Assembly (NCBI RefSeq): GCF_021601625.1
Contig: NZ_BQHR01000012.1
Location: forward strand, 62,001 to 126,000
Length of the DNA stretch: 64,000 bases
Origin: Pseudomonas paraglycinae
GTDB taxonomy: Bacteria > Pseudomonadota > Gammaproteobacteria > Pseudomonadales > Pseudomonadaceae
Reading direction: 5' to 3'
Shown here one piece after another: positions 28,346 through 37,397 of this stretch; positions within the stretch are counted from its first letter, which is position 1; every line of letters starts with the position of its first letter. The translations under genes were made by a program, and so were the position numbers. The notes beneath the pieces were generated by a model. The model worked only from the letters and a program-made list of their open reading frames with translations, searched no databases and was not told the origin of the DNA.

Positions 28346-29110
28346 TTACTTTTCAGCCCAGAGCACCAGTACATCTGTACTGAACGAACCATCGGCCTCA
28401 ATCTCAAAATATTCGCGCACTTCGTTGCCCATCGATTGCTGCAACTGGCGGATCGCGGCGCGCATCACTTCGGGTGTGCGCATGCGCTCGACCCAGCTGT
28501 TGTACTCCAGACGCAGGCGCTGACGCGTGGTGCTGCGGGTGTGCAGACCAGCCTCGCTGACCTGGCGCAACCACTCACCGGCCGAATAATCGCGGACATG
28601 GCTGGTGTCGCGCAGCACTTCGACGCTCTGCAAATAGGTGTCGAACAGCGGACTGCCCGGCGACAGTACATCGATGAACGCCGCCACGCCGCCCGGTTTC
28701 AGCACCCGGCGCACTTCGCGCAAGGCCACGCCGAGATCGCTCCAATGGTGCGCCGAATAACGGCTGAACACGAAGTCGAACTCGCCATCGGCGAACGGCA
28801 GACGCTCGGCGGCGCCGTTGACCGTGGACACGTTGCTCAAACCGCGATCAACGGCAGCGGCGGCCACCACGTCGAGCATCTGCTGCGACAGGTCATAGGC
28901 CACCACTTCTTTCACCAACGGGGCGACGTGAAAACTCACGTGACCGGCGCCGCAACCCAGGTCCAGCACCCGAGCCTCGCCCTGCCCCGTCAGTTCAGCC
29001 TGCAGCAGCGCAAATTCAGTGCCTTGAGCGTGAACGGCGCTGCTCAGGTAGGCGGCGGCCTGTTCACCGAATTGCTTTTGTACAACCTGACTGTGGGCGG
29101 TGCTGGTCAT
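28346..29110 (-). CDS. Class I SAM-dependent methyltransferase inside the leu gene cluster
   Basis: A 254-residue methyltransferase of the Methyltransf_11 type. Motif I is VLDLGCGAGHVSFHV (about residues 48-62), motif II/III appears as FDFVFSRYSAHHW, and the post-motif VLKPGGVAAFIDV is typical. AAGGA precedes the ATG. It lies between leuD and leuB on the same strand, with gaps of 35 and 69 bases, so it is very likely co-transcribed with them. No methylation step exists in leucine synthesis, so the substrate is unknown. The same placement occurs in other pseudomonads as I recall, which argues for a conserved rather than accidental insertion. Confidence 0.9.
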   Translation of the reverse strand: MTSTAHSQVVQKQFGEQAAAYLSSAVHAQGTEFALLQAELTGQGEARVLDLGCGAGHVSFHVAPLVKEVVAYDLSQQMLDVVAAAAVDRGLSNVSTVNGAAERLPFADGEFDFVFSRYSAHHWSDLGVALREVRRVLKPGGVAAFIDVLSPGSPLFDTYLQSVEVLRDTSHVRDYSAGEWLRQVSEAGLHTRSTTRQRLRLEYNSWVERMRTPEVMRAAIRQLQQSMGNEVREYFEIEADGSFSTDVLVLWAEK

Positions 29111-29145
29111 GGGTACGTCCTTTTCTGGGTTTCAACCTTTCAGAT

Positions 29146-29790
29146 TCACGCGTCGCGGAACAACCAAGGCTGGCTCGCGCGATGCTTGGCTTCAAACGCG
29201 GCAATCGCATCGCCGTCCTGCAGGGTCAGGCCGATGTCGTCCAGGCCGTTGAGCAGGCAGTGTTTGCGGAAGGCGTCGATCTCGAAGCGGTAGACCTTGC
29301 CGTTCGGGCTGGTGACGGTCTGCTCGTGCAGATCGATCTGCAACTGATAGCCCGGCGCGGCTTCGACCTGCTTGAACAGCTCGTCGACTTCGGCGTCGCT
29401 CAGGATGATCGGCAGCAAGCCGTTCTTGAAGCTGTTGTTGAAGAAGATGTCGGCATAGCTCGGCGCGATGATGCTGCGGAAACCGTACTCTTCCAGCGCC
29501 CATGGCGCGTGTTCACGGCTGGAGCCGCAACCGAAGTTCTCGCGGGCCAGCAACACGCTGGCGCCTTGATAACGCTCGGCGTTGAGCACGAATTCCTTGT
29601 TCAGTGGACGCTTGGAGTTGTCCTGATAGGGCTGACCCACATCGAGGTAACGCCACTCGTCGAACAGGTTCGGACCGAAACCGGTGCGCTTGATCGACTT
29701 CAGAAACTGCTTCGGAATGATCTGGTCGGTGTCGACGTTGGCACGATCCAGAGGCGCGACGAGACCAGTGTGCTGGGTAAAAGCTTTCAT
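29146..29790 (-). CDS. leuD: 3-isopropylmalate dehydratase small subunit
   Basis: A 214-residue swivel-domain subunit that, with LeuC, isomerises isopropylmalate. The signatures are [20 protein letters not shown] near the N-terminus and [21 protein letters not shown] around residues 85-105. AAAGGAG precedes the ATG. It follows leuC by 11 bases. Confidence 0.97.
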   Translation of the reverse strand: MKAFTQHTGLVAPLDRANVDTDQIIPKQFLKSIKRTGFGPNLFDEWRYLDVGQPYQDNSKRPLNKEFVLNAERYQGASVLLARENFGCGSSREHAPWALEEYGFRSIIAPSYADIFFNNSFKNGLLPIILSDAEVDELFKQVEAAPGYQLQIDLHEQTVTSPNGKVYRFEIDAFRKHCLLNGLDDIGLTLQDGDAIAAFEAKHRASQPWLFRDA

Positions 29791-29801
29791 GCTGCGCTCC
29801 T

Positions 29802-31220
29802 TTAGATCAATTCACGAACGTCGATGAAACGACCGTTCACCGCCGCCGCAGCGGCCATGGCCGGGCTGACGAGGTGGGTACGGCCACCGGCGCCCTGACG
29901 GCCTTCGAAGTTACGGTTGGAGGTCGAGGCGCAATGTTCGCCGGACTCCAAACGGTCCGGGTTCATCGCCAGACACATCGAGCAACCCGGCTCGCGCCAT
30001 TCGAAACCGGCTTCGAGGAAGATCTTGTCCAGACCTTCGGCCTCGGCCTGCGCCTTTACCAGACCCGAGCCCGGCACCACGATGGCCTGTTTGATGGTCG
30101 ACGCAACCTTGCGGCCCTTGGCGATCACCGCCGCAGCGCGCAAGTCTTCGATCCGCGAGTTGGTGCAGGAGCCGATGAATACGCGGTCGAGCTGAATGTC
30201 GGTGATCGCCTGATTGGCGGTCAAACCCATGTATTTCAAGGCGCGGACGATCGAGTCGCGCTTGACCAGATCCATCTCTTTAGCCGGGTCCGGCACGTTC
30301 TGATCAACGGCCAAGACCATTTCCGGCGAAGTGCCCCAGCTGACCTGCGGCTTGATCTGCGTGGCGTCGAGCTCGACCACGGTGTCGAAATGCGCGTCGG
30401 CGTCGGACACCAGGTCTTTCCAGGATTCGACCGCCAGATCCCACTCGGCACCTTTCGGTGCGAAAGGACGACCCTTGACGTAATCCACGGTCTTCTGGTC
30501 CGCCGCTACCAGGCCCACGCGGGCGCCGGCTTCGATGGACATGTTGCAGATGGTCATGCGGCCTTCGATGGACAGGTCGCGAATCGCGCTGCCGGCGAAT
30601 TCGATGGCATGGCCGTTACCGCCGGCGGTGCCGATCTTGCCAATGACGGCGAGGACGATGTCCTTGGCGGTCACGCCGAACGGCAACTGGCCTTCGACGC
30701 GCACCAGCATGTTCTTCATTTTCTTGGCGACCAGGCACTGAGTGGCGAGCACGTGCTCGACCTCGGAGGTGCCGATCCCGTGAGCCAAGGCGCCGAACGC
30801 GCCGTGGGTCGAGGTGTGCGAGTCGCCGCAGACCACGGTCATGCCCGGCAAGGTCGCGCCCTGCTCCGGGCTGATCACGTGAACGATGCCCTGGCGCACG
30901 TCGTTCATCTTGAATTCGACGATGCCGTATTCATCGCAGTTGTCGTCGAGGGTCTGAACCTGCAAACGCGAGACCTGGTCGGCAATGGCTTCGATGCCGC
31001 CCTTGCGCTCCGGGGTGGTCGGTACGTTGTGGTCCGGGGTGGCGATGTTGGCATCGATGCGCCACGGCTTGCGCCCGGCCAGACGCAGGCCTTCGAAGGC
31101 TTGCGGCGAGGTCACTTCGTGGATGATGTGACGATCGATATAGATCAGCGCCGAGCCATCGTCGCGCTGCTTGACCAAATGCGAATCCCAGAGCTTGTCG
31201 TAGAGCGTTTTGCCGGCCAT
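29802..31220 (-). CDS. leuC: 3-isopropylmalate dehydratase large subunit
   Basis: A 472-residue aconitase-family subunit holding the 4Fe-4S cluster. Cluster cysteines are visible in [13 protein letters not shown] and [33 protein letters not shown] is a substrate-loop signature. I chose the ATG at 31220 ([11 protein letters not shown]) with GAGGA upstream. A good sigma-70 promoter lies at 31289-31317 on the minus strand. The gene is divergent from a LysR regulator, which probably controls the cluster. Confidence 0.97.
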   Translation of the reverse strand: MAGKTLYDKLWDSHLVKQRDDGSALIYIDRHIIHEVTSPQAFEGLRLAGRKPWRIDANIATPDHNVPTTPERKGGIEAIADQVSRLQVQTLDDNCDEYGIVEFKMNDVRQGIVHVISPEQGATLPGMTVVCGDSHTSTHGAFGALAHGIGTSEVEHVLATQCLVAKKMKNMLVRVEGQLPFGVTAKDIVLAVIGKIGTAGGNGHAIEFAGSAIRDLSIEGRMTICNMSIEAGARVGLVAADQKTVDYVKGRPFAPKGAEWDLAVESWKDLVSDADAHFDTVVELDATQIKPQVSWGTSPEMVLAVDQNVPDPAKEMDLVKRDSIVRALKYMGLTANQAITDIQLDRVFIGSCTNSRIEDLRAAAVIAKGRKVASTIKQAIVVPGSGLVKAQAEAEGLDKIFLEAGFEWREPGCSMCLAMNPDRLESGEHCASTSNRNFEGRQGAGGRTHLVSPAMAAAAAVNGRFIDVRELI

Positions 31221-31254
31221 CAGACGGTTCCTCATCAGCTTGTTTCTATGCCCT

Positions 31255-31271
31255 GGGCTTATCAATAACCC
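31255..31271. promoter_or_regulatory. Possible LysR operator between leuC and the regulator
   Basis: An imperfect inverted repeat GGG-TTAT-CA-ATAA-CCC fits the T-N11-A style of LysR sites. It lies just downstream of the predicted leuC start of transcription. Assignment to the neighbouring regulator is inference. Confidence 0.35.
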
Positions 31272-31288
31272 TTTGGCTTGTGAGGCCG

Positions 31289-31317
31289 ATCCTATGGGGT
31301 TAGATTAAATAACTCAA
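31289..31317 (-). promoter_or_regulatory. Sigma-70 promoter of leuC
   Basis: On the minus strand TTGAGT (31312-31317), a 17-base spacer, then TAGGAT (31289-31294). The start of transcription would be near 31282, giving a leader of about 60 bases. Confidence 0.65.
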
Positions 31318-31360
31318 ATTCATATTTTTTATGCTTTGGATAACCAACTGGAATACAAAC

Positions 31361-32251
31361 ATGGACCTGGCCAACCTCAATGCTTTTATCGCGATTGCCG
31401 AGACGGGAAGCTTCTCCGGTGCCGGTGAACGGCTGCACCTGACGCAACCGGCGATCAGCAAACGCATCGCCGGGCTGGAGCAGCAATTGAATGTGCGGCT
31501 GTTCGACCGGCTCGGTCGTGAAGTAGGCCTGACCGAGGCGGGCCGGGCCCTGCTGCCAAGGGCTTACCAGATTCTCAACGTGCTCGATGACACCCGTCGC
31601 GCCCTGACCAACCTGACCGGTGAAGTCACCGGTCGACTGACTTTGGCCACCAGTCACCACATCGGCCTGCACCGCTTGCCGCCCTTATTGAGGGAATACA
31701 CCCGCCGCTACCCACAGGTGGCGCTGGATATTCAGTTCCTCGACTCGGAAGTGGCCTACGAAGAAATTCTCCATGGCCGGGCGGAACTGGCGGTCATCAC
31801 CCTGGCGCCGGAGCCGCATACGCTGGTCAAGGCCACGCCAGTCTGGGATGACCCGCTGGATTTCGTGGTCGCCCCGGAGCATTCATTGATCAGCAACGGC
31901 GCCGTCACATTGGCGGACATTGCCGGCCATCCGGCGGTTTTCCCCGGCGGCAACACCTTTACCCACCATATTGTCCAACGGCTGTTCGAGGCTCAGGGGC
32001 TGACGCCGAACATCGCCATGAGCACCAACTACCTGGAAACCATCAAGATGATGGTGTCGATCGGCCTGGCCTGGAGCGTTTTGCCGCGCACGATGCTCGA
32101 TGAACAGGTGGCGCGCATACCTTTACCGGGCATACAGCTCAGTCGCCAGCTAGGCTATATCCTGCACACTGAAAGGACGCTGTCGAATGCTGCACGGGCG
32201 TTTATGGCCCTGCTGGACGCTCAAATCGATCTGCCAGGGACTCTCGGCTAA
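31361..32251 (+). CDS. LysR-family transcriptional regulator, divergent from leuC
   Basis: A 296-residue regulator. The N-terminal winged helix-turn-helix is seen as LNAFIAIAETGSFSGAGERL, LTQPAISKRIAGLEQQLN and LFDRLGREVGLTEAG, and the rest is the LysR substrate-binding domain. I chose the ATG at 31361 (MDLANLNAF), the usual length; ten more residues are possible upstream. Its divergent position from leuC, with a 140-base shared region, suggests that it activates or tunes leucine genes in response to an intermediate. That is inference from arrangement. Confidence 0.93.
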   Translation: MDLANLNAFIAIAETGSFSGAGERLHLTQPAISKRIAGLEQQLNVRLFDRLGREVGLTEAGRALLPRAYQILNVLDDTRRALTNLTGEVTGRLTLATSHHIGLHRLPPLLREYTRRYPQVALDIQFLDSEVAYEEILHGRAELAVITLAPEPHTLVKATPVWDDPLDFVVAPEHSLISNGAVTLADIAGHPAVFPGGNTFTHHIVQRLFEAQGLTPNIAMSTNYLETIKMMVSIGLAWSVLPRTMLDEQVARIPLPGIQLSRQLGYILHTERTLSNAARAFMALLDAQIDLPGTLG

Positions 32252-32319
32252 CTTGTGCTACTCCTATAGAGCTGCCGTCCCTGTGCCTAACGCCCAAATC
32301 AGCTCAAGGCCCCTTAACA

Positions 32320-35300
32320 ATGCCGAAATCTGTTGACCGTATTCCGCCGATGCCGCGTATTCAGGCCATTGATCCACGGCGATCCGAGCAGAGCTGGGAG
32401 AGCGCGCCGCAATTGCTCGCGGCGCTCAACGGTGCCCGCCTCGGCGCCTGGTACTGGGACATCGAGCGCGGGCAGATCAGTTGGTCGCGCGGCACTCAGG
32501 CCTTGTTCGGCTTCGATCCGCGGCAACCGCTGCCCGAAGACCTGGAATACCTCGACCTGCTGCCACCGGAAGACCGGGCGAAAACCATCCGTGCCTTCCA
32601 CGCCGTGATTGCCGGTGCGCCGCTGGAACAGGCGATGCACCACCGCATCCGCTGGCCCGACGGCAGCCTGCACTGGCTGGAGATCAACGGAAGCCTGTTG
32701 CCGGACAAACACGGTCGCCCCCGAATGATCGGGGTGATCCGCGAAATCACCCACCAGCGGCAACGGGAACAGGCGCTCAGCAGTTCGGAGAAACGTTTTG
32801 CGACACTGTTTCACCTGTGCCCGAACATGGTACTGCTGACCCGTCAGGAAGACGGCCTGATCAGCGAGGCCAACCAGTATTTCGAAAGCCTGTTCGGCTG
32901 GCCGGTGCAGAGCGCCATCGGTCGCACCACCCTGGAACTGGGCCTGTGGGTGCATCCCGAGCAACGGGCCGAGCTGGTCAAGAAGACCAAGGCCAAGGGC
33001 GAACTGATCAGCATGGAGGTGCAGTTCCGCGCCAGCAACGGCCAGATCCACGACGGCATTCTCAGCGCGCAAAAGGTCGAACTCGAAGGCCAGCCGTACT
33101 TGCTCAGCACCTTTCTCGACACCACCGAGCGCAAAGCCGCCGAACATGCCCTGAAAGACAGTCAGGAACGCCTCGACCTGGCGCTGGATTCGGCGCAGCT
33201 CGGCACCTGGGACTGGCACATTCCCAGCGGCATGCTCTATGGCTCGGCCCGCGCTGCGCAATTACACGGTCTGGAGCCAAAACCGTTCCATGAGTCGTTC
33301 GAAGAGTTCTTCGAGGGCGTCCCCGGCGAAGAGCGCGACAGCATGCGCGACGCCTATCGCAGCCTGCGCGAAGGCCCGGCCGGCAATTATCAGCTGACTT
33401 ACCGCGTGCAATTGCCGGACGGCAGCTCGCGCTATCTGGAAAGCCGCGCCCGCCTCTATCGCGACGACAACGGCGTACCGTTGCGGATGGCCGGCACCCT
33501 GCTGGACATCACCGATCAGGTTGAACGCGAGCAACGGCTGGTGGCTTCGGAAGAGAAATTCGCCACACTGTTCCAGGTCAGCCCTGATCCAATCTGCGTG
33601 ACCCGACAGGAAACCGGGGAATTCATCGAGATCAACTCCAGTTTCTCCCAGACCTTCGGCTGGAGCGCCAGCGATGTGATCGGCCATACCGCCGAAGAAA
33701 TCGGCCTGTGGGACGCCTCCGCGAAAAGCCTGCAACGCATCGAACGGGTGATCCGCGAACAGGGCCTGAGCAATGTTGCGATCATCGTCCAGCACAAGGA
33801 CGGTCAGTCGCTGACCTGCGTGATCTCCAGCCGGCAGATCAGCGTCGGCAACCAGCCGTGCATCGTTACCACATTGCGCGACATCACCCAGCAACAGCGC
33901 TCGGAAGCGGCGCTCAAGGCCAGCGAAGAGAAATTCGCCAAGGCGTTCCACTCCAGCCCCGACGCCATCACCATCACCGAGCGCGACACCGGACGTTATC
34001 TTGAGGTCAACGACGGTTTCTGCCGCCTCACCGGCTACCGCGCCGACGAAGTGGTGGGCAAAACCGTGTATCAGGTCGGTATCTGGGCCGAGGAAAAACA
34101 ACGCTCGGCACTGCTCGCCGAGCTGCAGATCAAGGGCCGCGTGCACCATCAGGAAATGCTCGGGCGCAACAAGCGCGGCGAGATCCTGACGGTGGAAGTC
34201 TCGGTCGAACCGATCACTCTCAACGAAACCGCCTGCCTGCTGCTCACCGCCCGGGACGTCAGCCTGCTGAAGAACGCCGAGGCGCAGATTCGCCACCTGG
34301 CCTATCACGATCCGCTGACCAACCTGCCCAACCGCGCACTGCTGATGGATCGCCTGAGCCAGCAGATCGCCCTGCTCAAGCGCCACAACCTGCGCGGGGC
34401 GCTGCTGTTTCTCGATCTGGATCACTTCAAGCACATTAATGACTCGCTGGGGCACCCGGTCGGCGACACGGTGCTGAAAATCATCACCGCGCGGCTTGAA
34501 GCCAGCGTGCGCATGGAAGACACAGTGGCGCGGCTCGGTGGCGATGAATTCGTGGTGTTGCTCAGTGGGTTGGAAGGCACGCGCAACGAAGTCAGCGCCC
34601 AGGTACGCGAGCTGGCCGACACCATTCGCGAACTGCTGTCAGAGCCGATGTTCCTCGACGGCCAGCGCCTGCAAGTGACGCCGAGCATCGGCGTGGCGCT
34701 GATTCCCGATCACGGCTCGACCCCGACCGACCTGCTCAAACGCGCCGATATTGCGCTGTACCGGGCCAAGGATTCGGGGCGCAACACCACGCAGATGTAC
34801 CACAACACCATGCAAAAGGCGGCCAGCGAACGGCTGCGCATGGAGACCGACCTGCGCCTGGCGCTGTCCCGGGGCGAGTTCGACGTGCACTACCAACCGC
34901 AAATCGACGCCCGGGACAACCGCATCATCGGCGCCGAAGCCCTGGTACGCTGGAATCACCCGGAACTCGGCGCGCAATCGCCCACCGAATTCATCAAGGT
35001 GCTGGAGGACAGCGGGCTGATTCTGGAAGTCGGCACCTGGATCCTCGATGAGGCGTGCGAAGCCTTCAAGCAATTGATCGCCGAAAAACTGATCGACCCT
35101 CTGGCCTTCAGCCTGTGCGTGAACATCAGCCCCCGGCAGTTCCGCCAGAACGACTTCGTCGAGCGCATCGAGCGCAGCATGAGCAGCCACGGCCTGCCCT
35201 GCTCCTTGCTGAAACTGGAAATCACCGAAGGCATCGTCATTCAGAATCTGGAAGACACCATCAGCAAAATGCGTCGTCTGAAAAAACTCGGCGTGAGTTT

Positions 35301-35598
35301 CGCTATGGACGATTTCGGCACCGGCTATTCATCGCTGACCTACCTGAAACGATTGCCGGTGGACACGCTGAAGATCGATCAGTCGTTCATCCGCGACGCC
35401 ACCACCGACCCCAACGACGCCGAAATCATCCGCGCCATCGTCGCCATGGCCCGCAGCCTGGAACTGGAAGTGATCGCCGAAGGCGTGGAAACCCCGGAAC
35501 AGCTGGCCTTCCTGCAAGGGTTGGGCTGCCATTTGTATCAGGGTTATCTGCACAGCCGGCCGTTGCCGCTGGAAGGGTTGAAGGGATTGCTGAAATGA
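32320..35598 (+). CDS. Five-PAS GGDEF-EAL protein (cyclic di-GMP turnover)
   Basis: A 1092-residue protein without membrane helices or signal peptide. Five PAS units with PAC ends are seen at about residues 30-147, 155-272, 283-403, 410-526 and 534-650. The GGDEF domain (655-820) has an intact RLGGDEF at 738-744, and the EAL domain (840-1090) has an intact EALVRW at 873-878 and DDFGTGYSSLTYL. Both activities are possible; such tandem proteins are often mainly phosphodiesterases regulated by their GGDEF part. PAS2, PAS4 and PAS5 share a repeated SEEKFAtlF start, indicating internal duplication. The ATG at 32320 is used; a second ATG ten codons in is a possible alternative. Confidence 0.95.
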   Translation: MPKSVDRIPPMPRIQAIDPRRSEQSWESAPQLLAALNGARLGAWYWDIERGQISWSRGTQALFGFDPRQPLPEDLEYLDLLPPEDRAKTIRAFHAVIAGAPLEQAMHHRIRWPDGSLHWLEINGSLLPDKHGRPRMIGVIREITHQRQREQALSSSEKRFATLFHLCPNMVLLTRQEDGLISEANQYFESLFGWPVQSAIGRTTLELGLWVHPEQRAELVKKTKAKGELISMEVQFRASNGQIHDGILSAQKVELEGQPYLLSTFLDTTERKAAEHALKDSQERLDLALDSAQLGTWDWHIPSGMLYGSARAAQLHGLEPKPFHESFEEFFEGVPGEERDSMRDAYRSLREGPAGNYQLTYRVQLPDGSSRYLESRARLYRDDNGVPLRMAGTLLDITDQVEREQRLVASEEKFATLFQVSPDPICVTRQETGEFIEINSSFSQTFGWSASDVIGHTAEEIGLWDASAKSLQRIERVIREQGLSNVAIIVQHKDGQSLTCVISSRQISVGNQPCIVTTLRDITQQQRSEAALKASEEKFAKAFHSSPDAITITERDTGRYLEVNDGFCRLTGYRADEVVGKTVYQVGIWAEEKQRSALLAELQIKGRVHHQEMLGRNKRGEILTVEVSVEPITLNETACLLLTARDVSLLKNAEAQIRHLAYHDPLTNLPNRALLMDRLSQQIALLKRHNLRGALLFLDLDHFKHINDSLGHPVGDTVLKIITARLEASVRMEDTVARLGGDEFVVLLSGLEGTRNEVSAQVRELADTIRELLSEPMFLDGQRLQVTPSIGVALIPDHGSTPTDLLKRADIALYRAKDSGRNTTQMYHNTMQKAASERLRMETDLRLALSRGEFDVHYQPQIDARDNRIIGAEALVRWNHPELGAQSPTEFIKVLEDSGLILEVGTWILDEACEAFKQLIAEKLIDPLAFSLCVNISPRQFRQNDFVERIERSMSSHGLPCSLLKLEITEGIVIQNLEDTISKMRRLKKLGVSFAMDDFGTGYSSLTYLKRLPVDTLKIDQSFIRDATTDPNDAEIIRAIVAMARSLELEVIAEGVETPEQLAFLQGLGCHLYQGYLHSRPLPLEGLKGLLK

Positions 35599-35705
35599 CC
35601 CGACACCTGCGATTGCTTGTCGCAAGTATTGACCCAGCCCGGTAATTGCCAGGGTTGGCGGCAACCTGTAGGGTCGCGTTTTTTCGCGCTGTTTCGAGAT
35701 CGATC

Positions 35706-37397
35706 ATGCAGGATGCAACCCTCCCCCGCCCGGCCCTGCTGGGCATTGACCTTGGCACCACCAACAGTTTGATCGCCGTCTGGCAGGACGGTCAGGCCCG
35801 ATTGATCCCCAACGCCCTCGGCGAGGTACTGACCCCTTCGGTGGTCAGCCTCGATGAAGACGAGACCATTCTGGTCGGCAAAGCCGCACGCGCACGCCTG
35901 ACGACCCACCCGGAACGAACAGCCGCCGCGTTCAAGCGATTCATGGGCAGCGACCGGCAGATCGAACTCGGCACCAAAACCTTCAGCCCCGAAGAGTTAT
36001 CGGCACTGGTGCTGGGCTCACTCAAGCAGGACGCCGAAGCCTTTCTCGGTCATCCGGTTTCTGAAGCGGTGATTTCCGTGCCGGCGTATTTCAGTGACGA
36101 GCAACGCAAACGCACGCTGTTCGCCGCCGAACTGGCGGGCCTGAAGGTTTCCCGACTGATCAACGAGCCGACCGCCGCTGCAATGGCGTACGGGCTGCAC
36201 GAGCAAAAATTCGAACGCACGCTGATCTTCGATCTGGGCGGCGGGACGTTCGATGTCACGGTGCTGGAATATGCGTTGCCGCTGATTGAAGTGCATGCGT
36301 CCACCGGTGACAACTTTTTGGGTGGGGAGGACTTTACCGAGGCCTTGCTGCAAGCATGCCTCAAGGCGTGGCAGCTCACCCCGGCGCACATTGAAGCCCA
36401 GAATCTCGCCAGCCTTTGCGACAACCTTGAACAGCTCAAGTGCAAGCTCTCTGAAGGCACTCAAAGCCTGAACTGGCGCAATGGGGAGAGTTCGTATGAA
36501 TGGTCGCTGGACGAAACCGGCGCCGTAAAGATCTGGGAACCACTTCTGGCCCGTTTGCGCGCACCGATCGAGCAAGCCCTGCGTGATGCCCGCCTCAAAC
36601 CCCGAGATCTCGACAGCCTGGTGTTGGTGGGCGGTGCCACACGGATGCCGGCGGTGCAGCAAATGGTGGCCACGCTGTTCGGACGCCTGCCTTATCGACA
36701 CCTCGATCCGGACACGATTGTCGCACTGGGTGCGGCGACGCAAGCGGCCTGCAAGGCGCGGGACGGTGCGGTTGAAGAACTGATCCTGACCGATGTCTGC
36801 CCTTACACACTGGGAATTTCGACCAACCGTGGTGAAGGTATCAGCGGCGCTTTTTCACCGATCATCGAGCGTAATACCATTATTCCAACATCCAGGGTGC
36901 AACGCTTTTACACCACGCATCCACAGCAGGAGACCATTCGCATCGCGGTCTACCAGGGCGAACGCCCTTGGGTGCGCGATAACATTTTCATTGATGCTTT
37001 CGACGTACCGGTAACGGCGAGCGAACAGATCCAGGCTCTGGACGTGCGTTTCAGCTACGACATCAACGGATTGCTTGAAGTCGACGTCAACTTGCTGGAC
37101 AGCGGTGAACGTCACAGCCACAGCATTGATCGAAGCCCGACCGGGCTCGACGAACAATCGCGACAAAACAGTCACGAGCGACTCGCCACCCTGAAAATCC
37201 ACCCCCGAGACGCCCTTCCAAACCGGACGCTACTGGCCCGGCTGGAGCGTGCGTGGACGCAAAGCCTGGGGGACGAACGCGAACGCATTGCCGATTGGCT
37301 GGACACGTTCACCACCGTGCTCGGCAGCCAGCAATCGGAAGAGATTGCCAGCCGCCGGTCACAACTCAACAAGGCTCTGGATCAACTTCGCCTCTAA
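35706..37397 (+). CDS. hscC: HscC-type Hsp70 chaperone
   Basis: A 563-residue Hsp70, shorter than DnaK (about 640), of the HscC class. The nucleotide-binding domain shows LLGIDLGTTNSLIAVW, the second phosphate motif LIFDLGGGTFDVTVLEYA, and LVLVGGATRMPAVQ. The substrate domain starts with VCPYTLGIS, and the lid is short. The ATG at 35706 (MQDATLPRPALLG) is preferred over upstream frames. Its stop overlaps by 3 bases the stop region of a J-domain gene on the opposite strand, and a DUF1266 gene follows that one. In E. coli hscC is also grouped with J-like genes djlB/djlC and DUF1266 genes ybeR/ybeU, so this is its likely co-chaperone set. Confidence 0.92.
   Translation: MQDATLPRPALLGIDLGTTNSLIAVWQDGQARLIPNALGEVLTPSVVSLDEDETILVGKAARARLTTHPERTAAAFKRFMGSDRQIELGTKTFSPEELSALVLGSLKQDAEAFLGHPVSEAVISVPAYFSDEQRKRTLFAAELAGLKVSRLINEPTAAAMAYGLHEQKFERTLIFDLGGGTFDVTVLEYALPLIEVHASTGDNFLGGEDFTEALLQACLKAWQLTPAHIEAQNLASLCDNLEQLKCKLSEGTQSLNWRNGESSYEWSLDETGAVKIWEPLLARLRAPIEQALRDARLKPRDLDSLVLVGGATRMPAVQQMVATLFGRLPYRHLDPDTIVALGAATQAACKARDGAVEELILTDVCPYTLGISTNRGEGISGAFSPIIERNTIIPTSRVQRFYTTHPQQETIRIAVYQGERPWVRDNIFIDAFDVPVTASEQIQALDVRFSYDINGLLEVDVNLLDSGERHSHSIDRSPTGLDEQSRQNSHERLATLKIHPRDALPNRTLLARLERAWTQSLGDERERIADWLDTFTTVLGSQQSEEIASRRSQLNKALDQLRL

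Noticed and set aside
25919-29293. A very long open frame (about 1120 codons) on the plus strand across asd and leuB
   Set aside because: It is complementary to well-recognised genes on the minus strand, its translation is rich in His, Arg and Gln as typical of antisense frames in GC-rich DNA, and it has no domain or start signals.
31221-31360. A leucine attenuator or riboswitch ahead of leuC
   Set aside because: The leader of about 60 bases holds no short frame with a run of Leu codons and no terminator hairpin.
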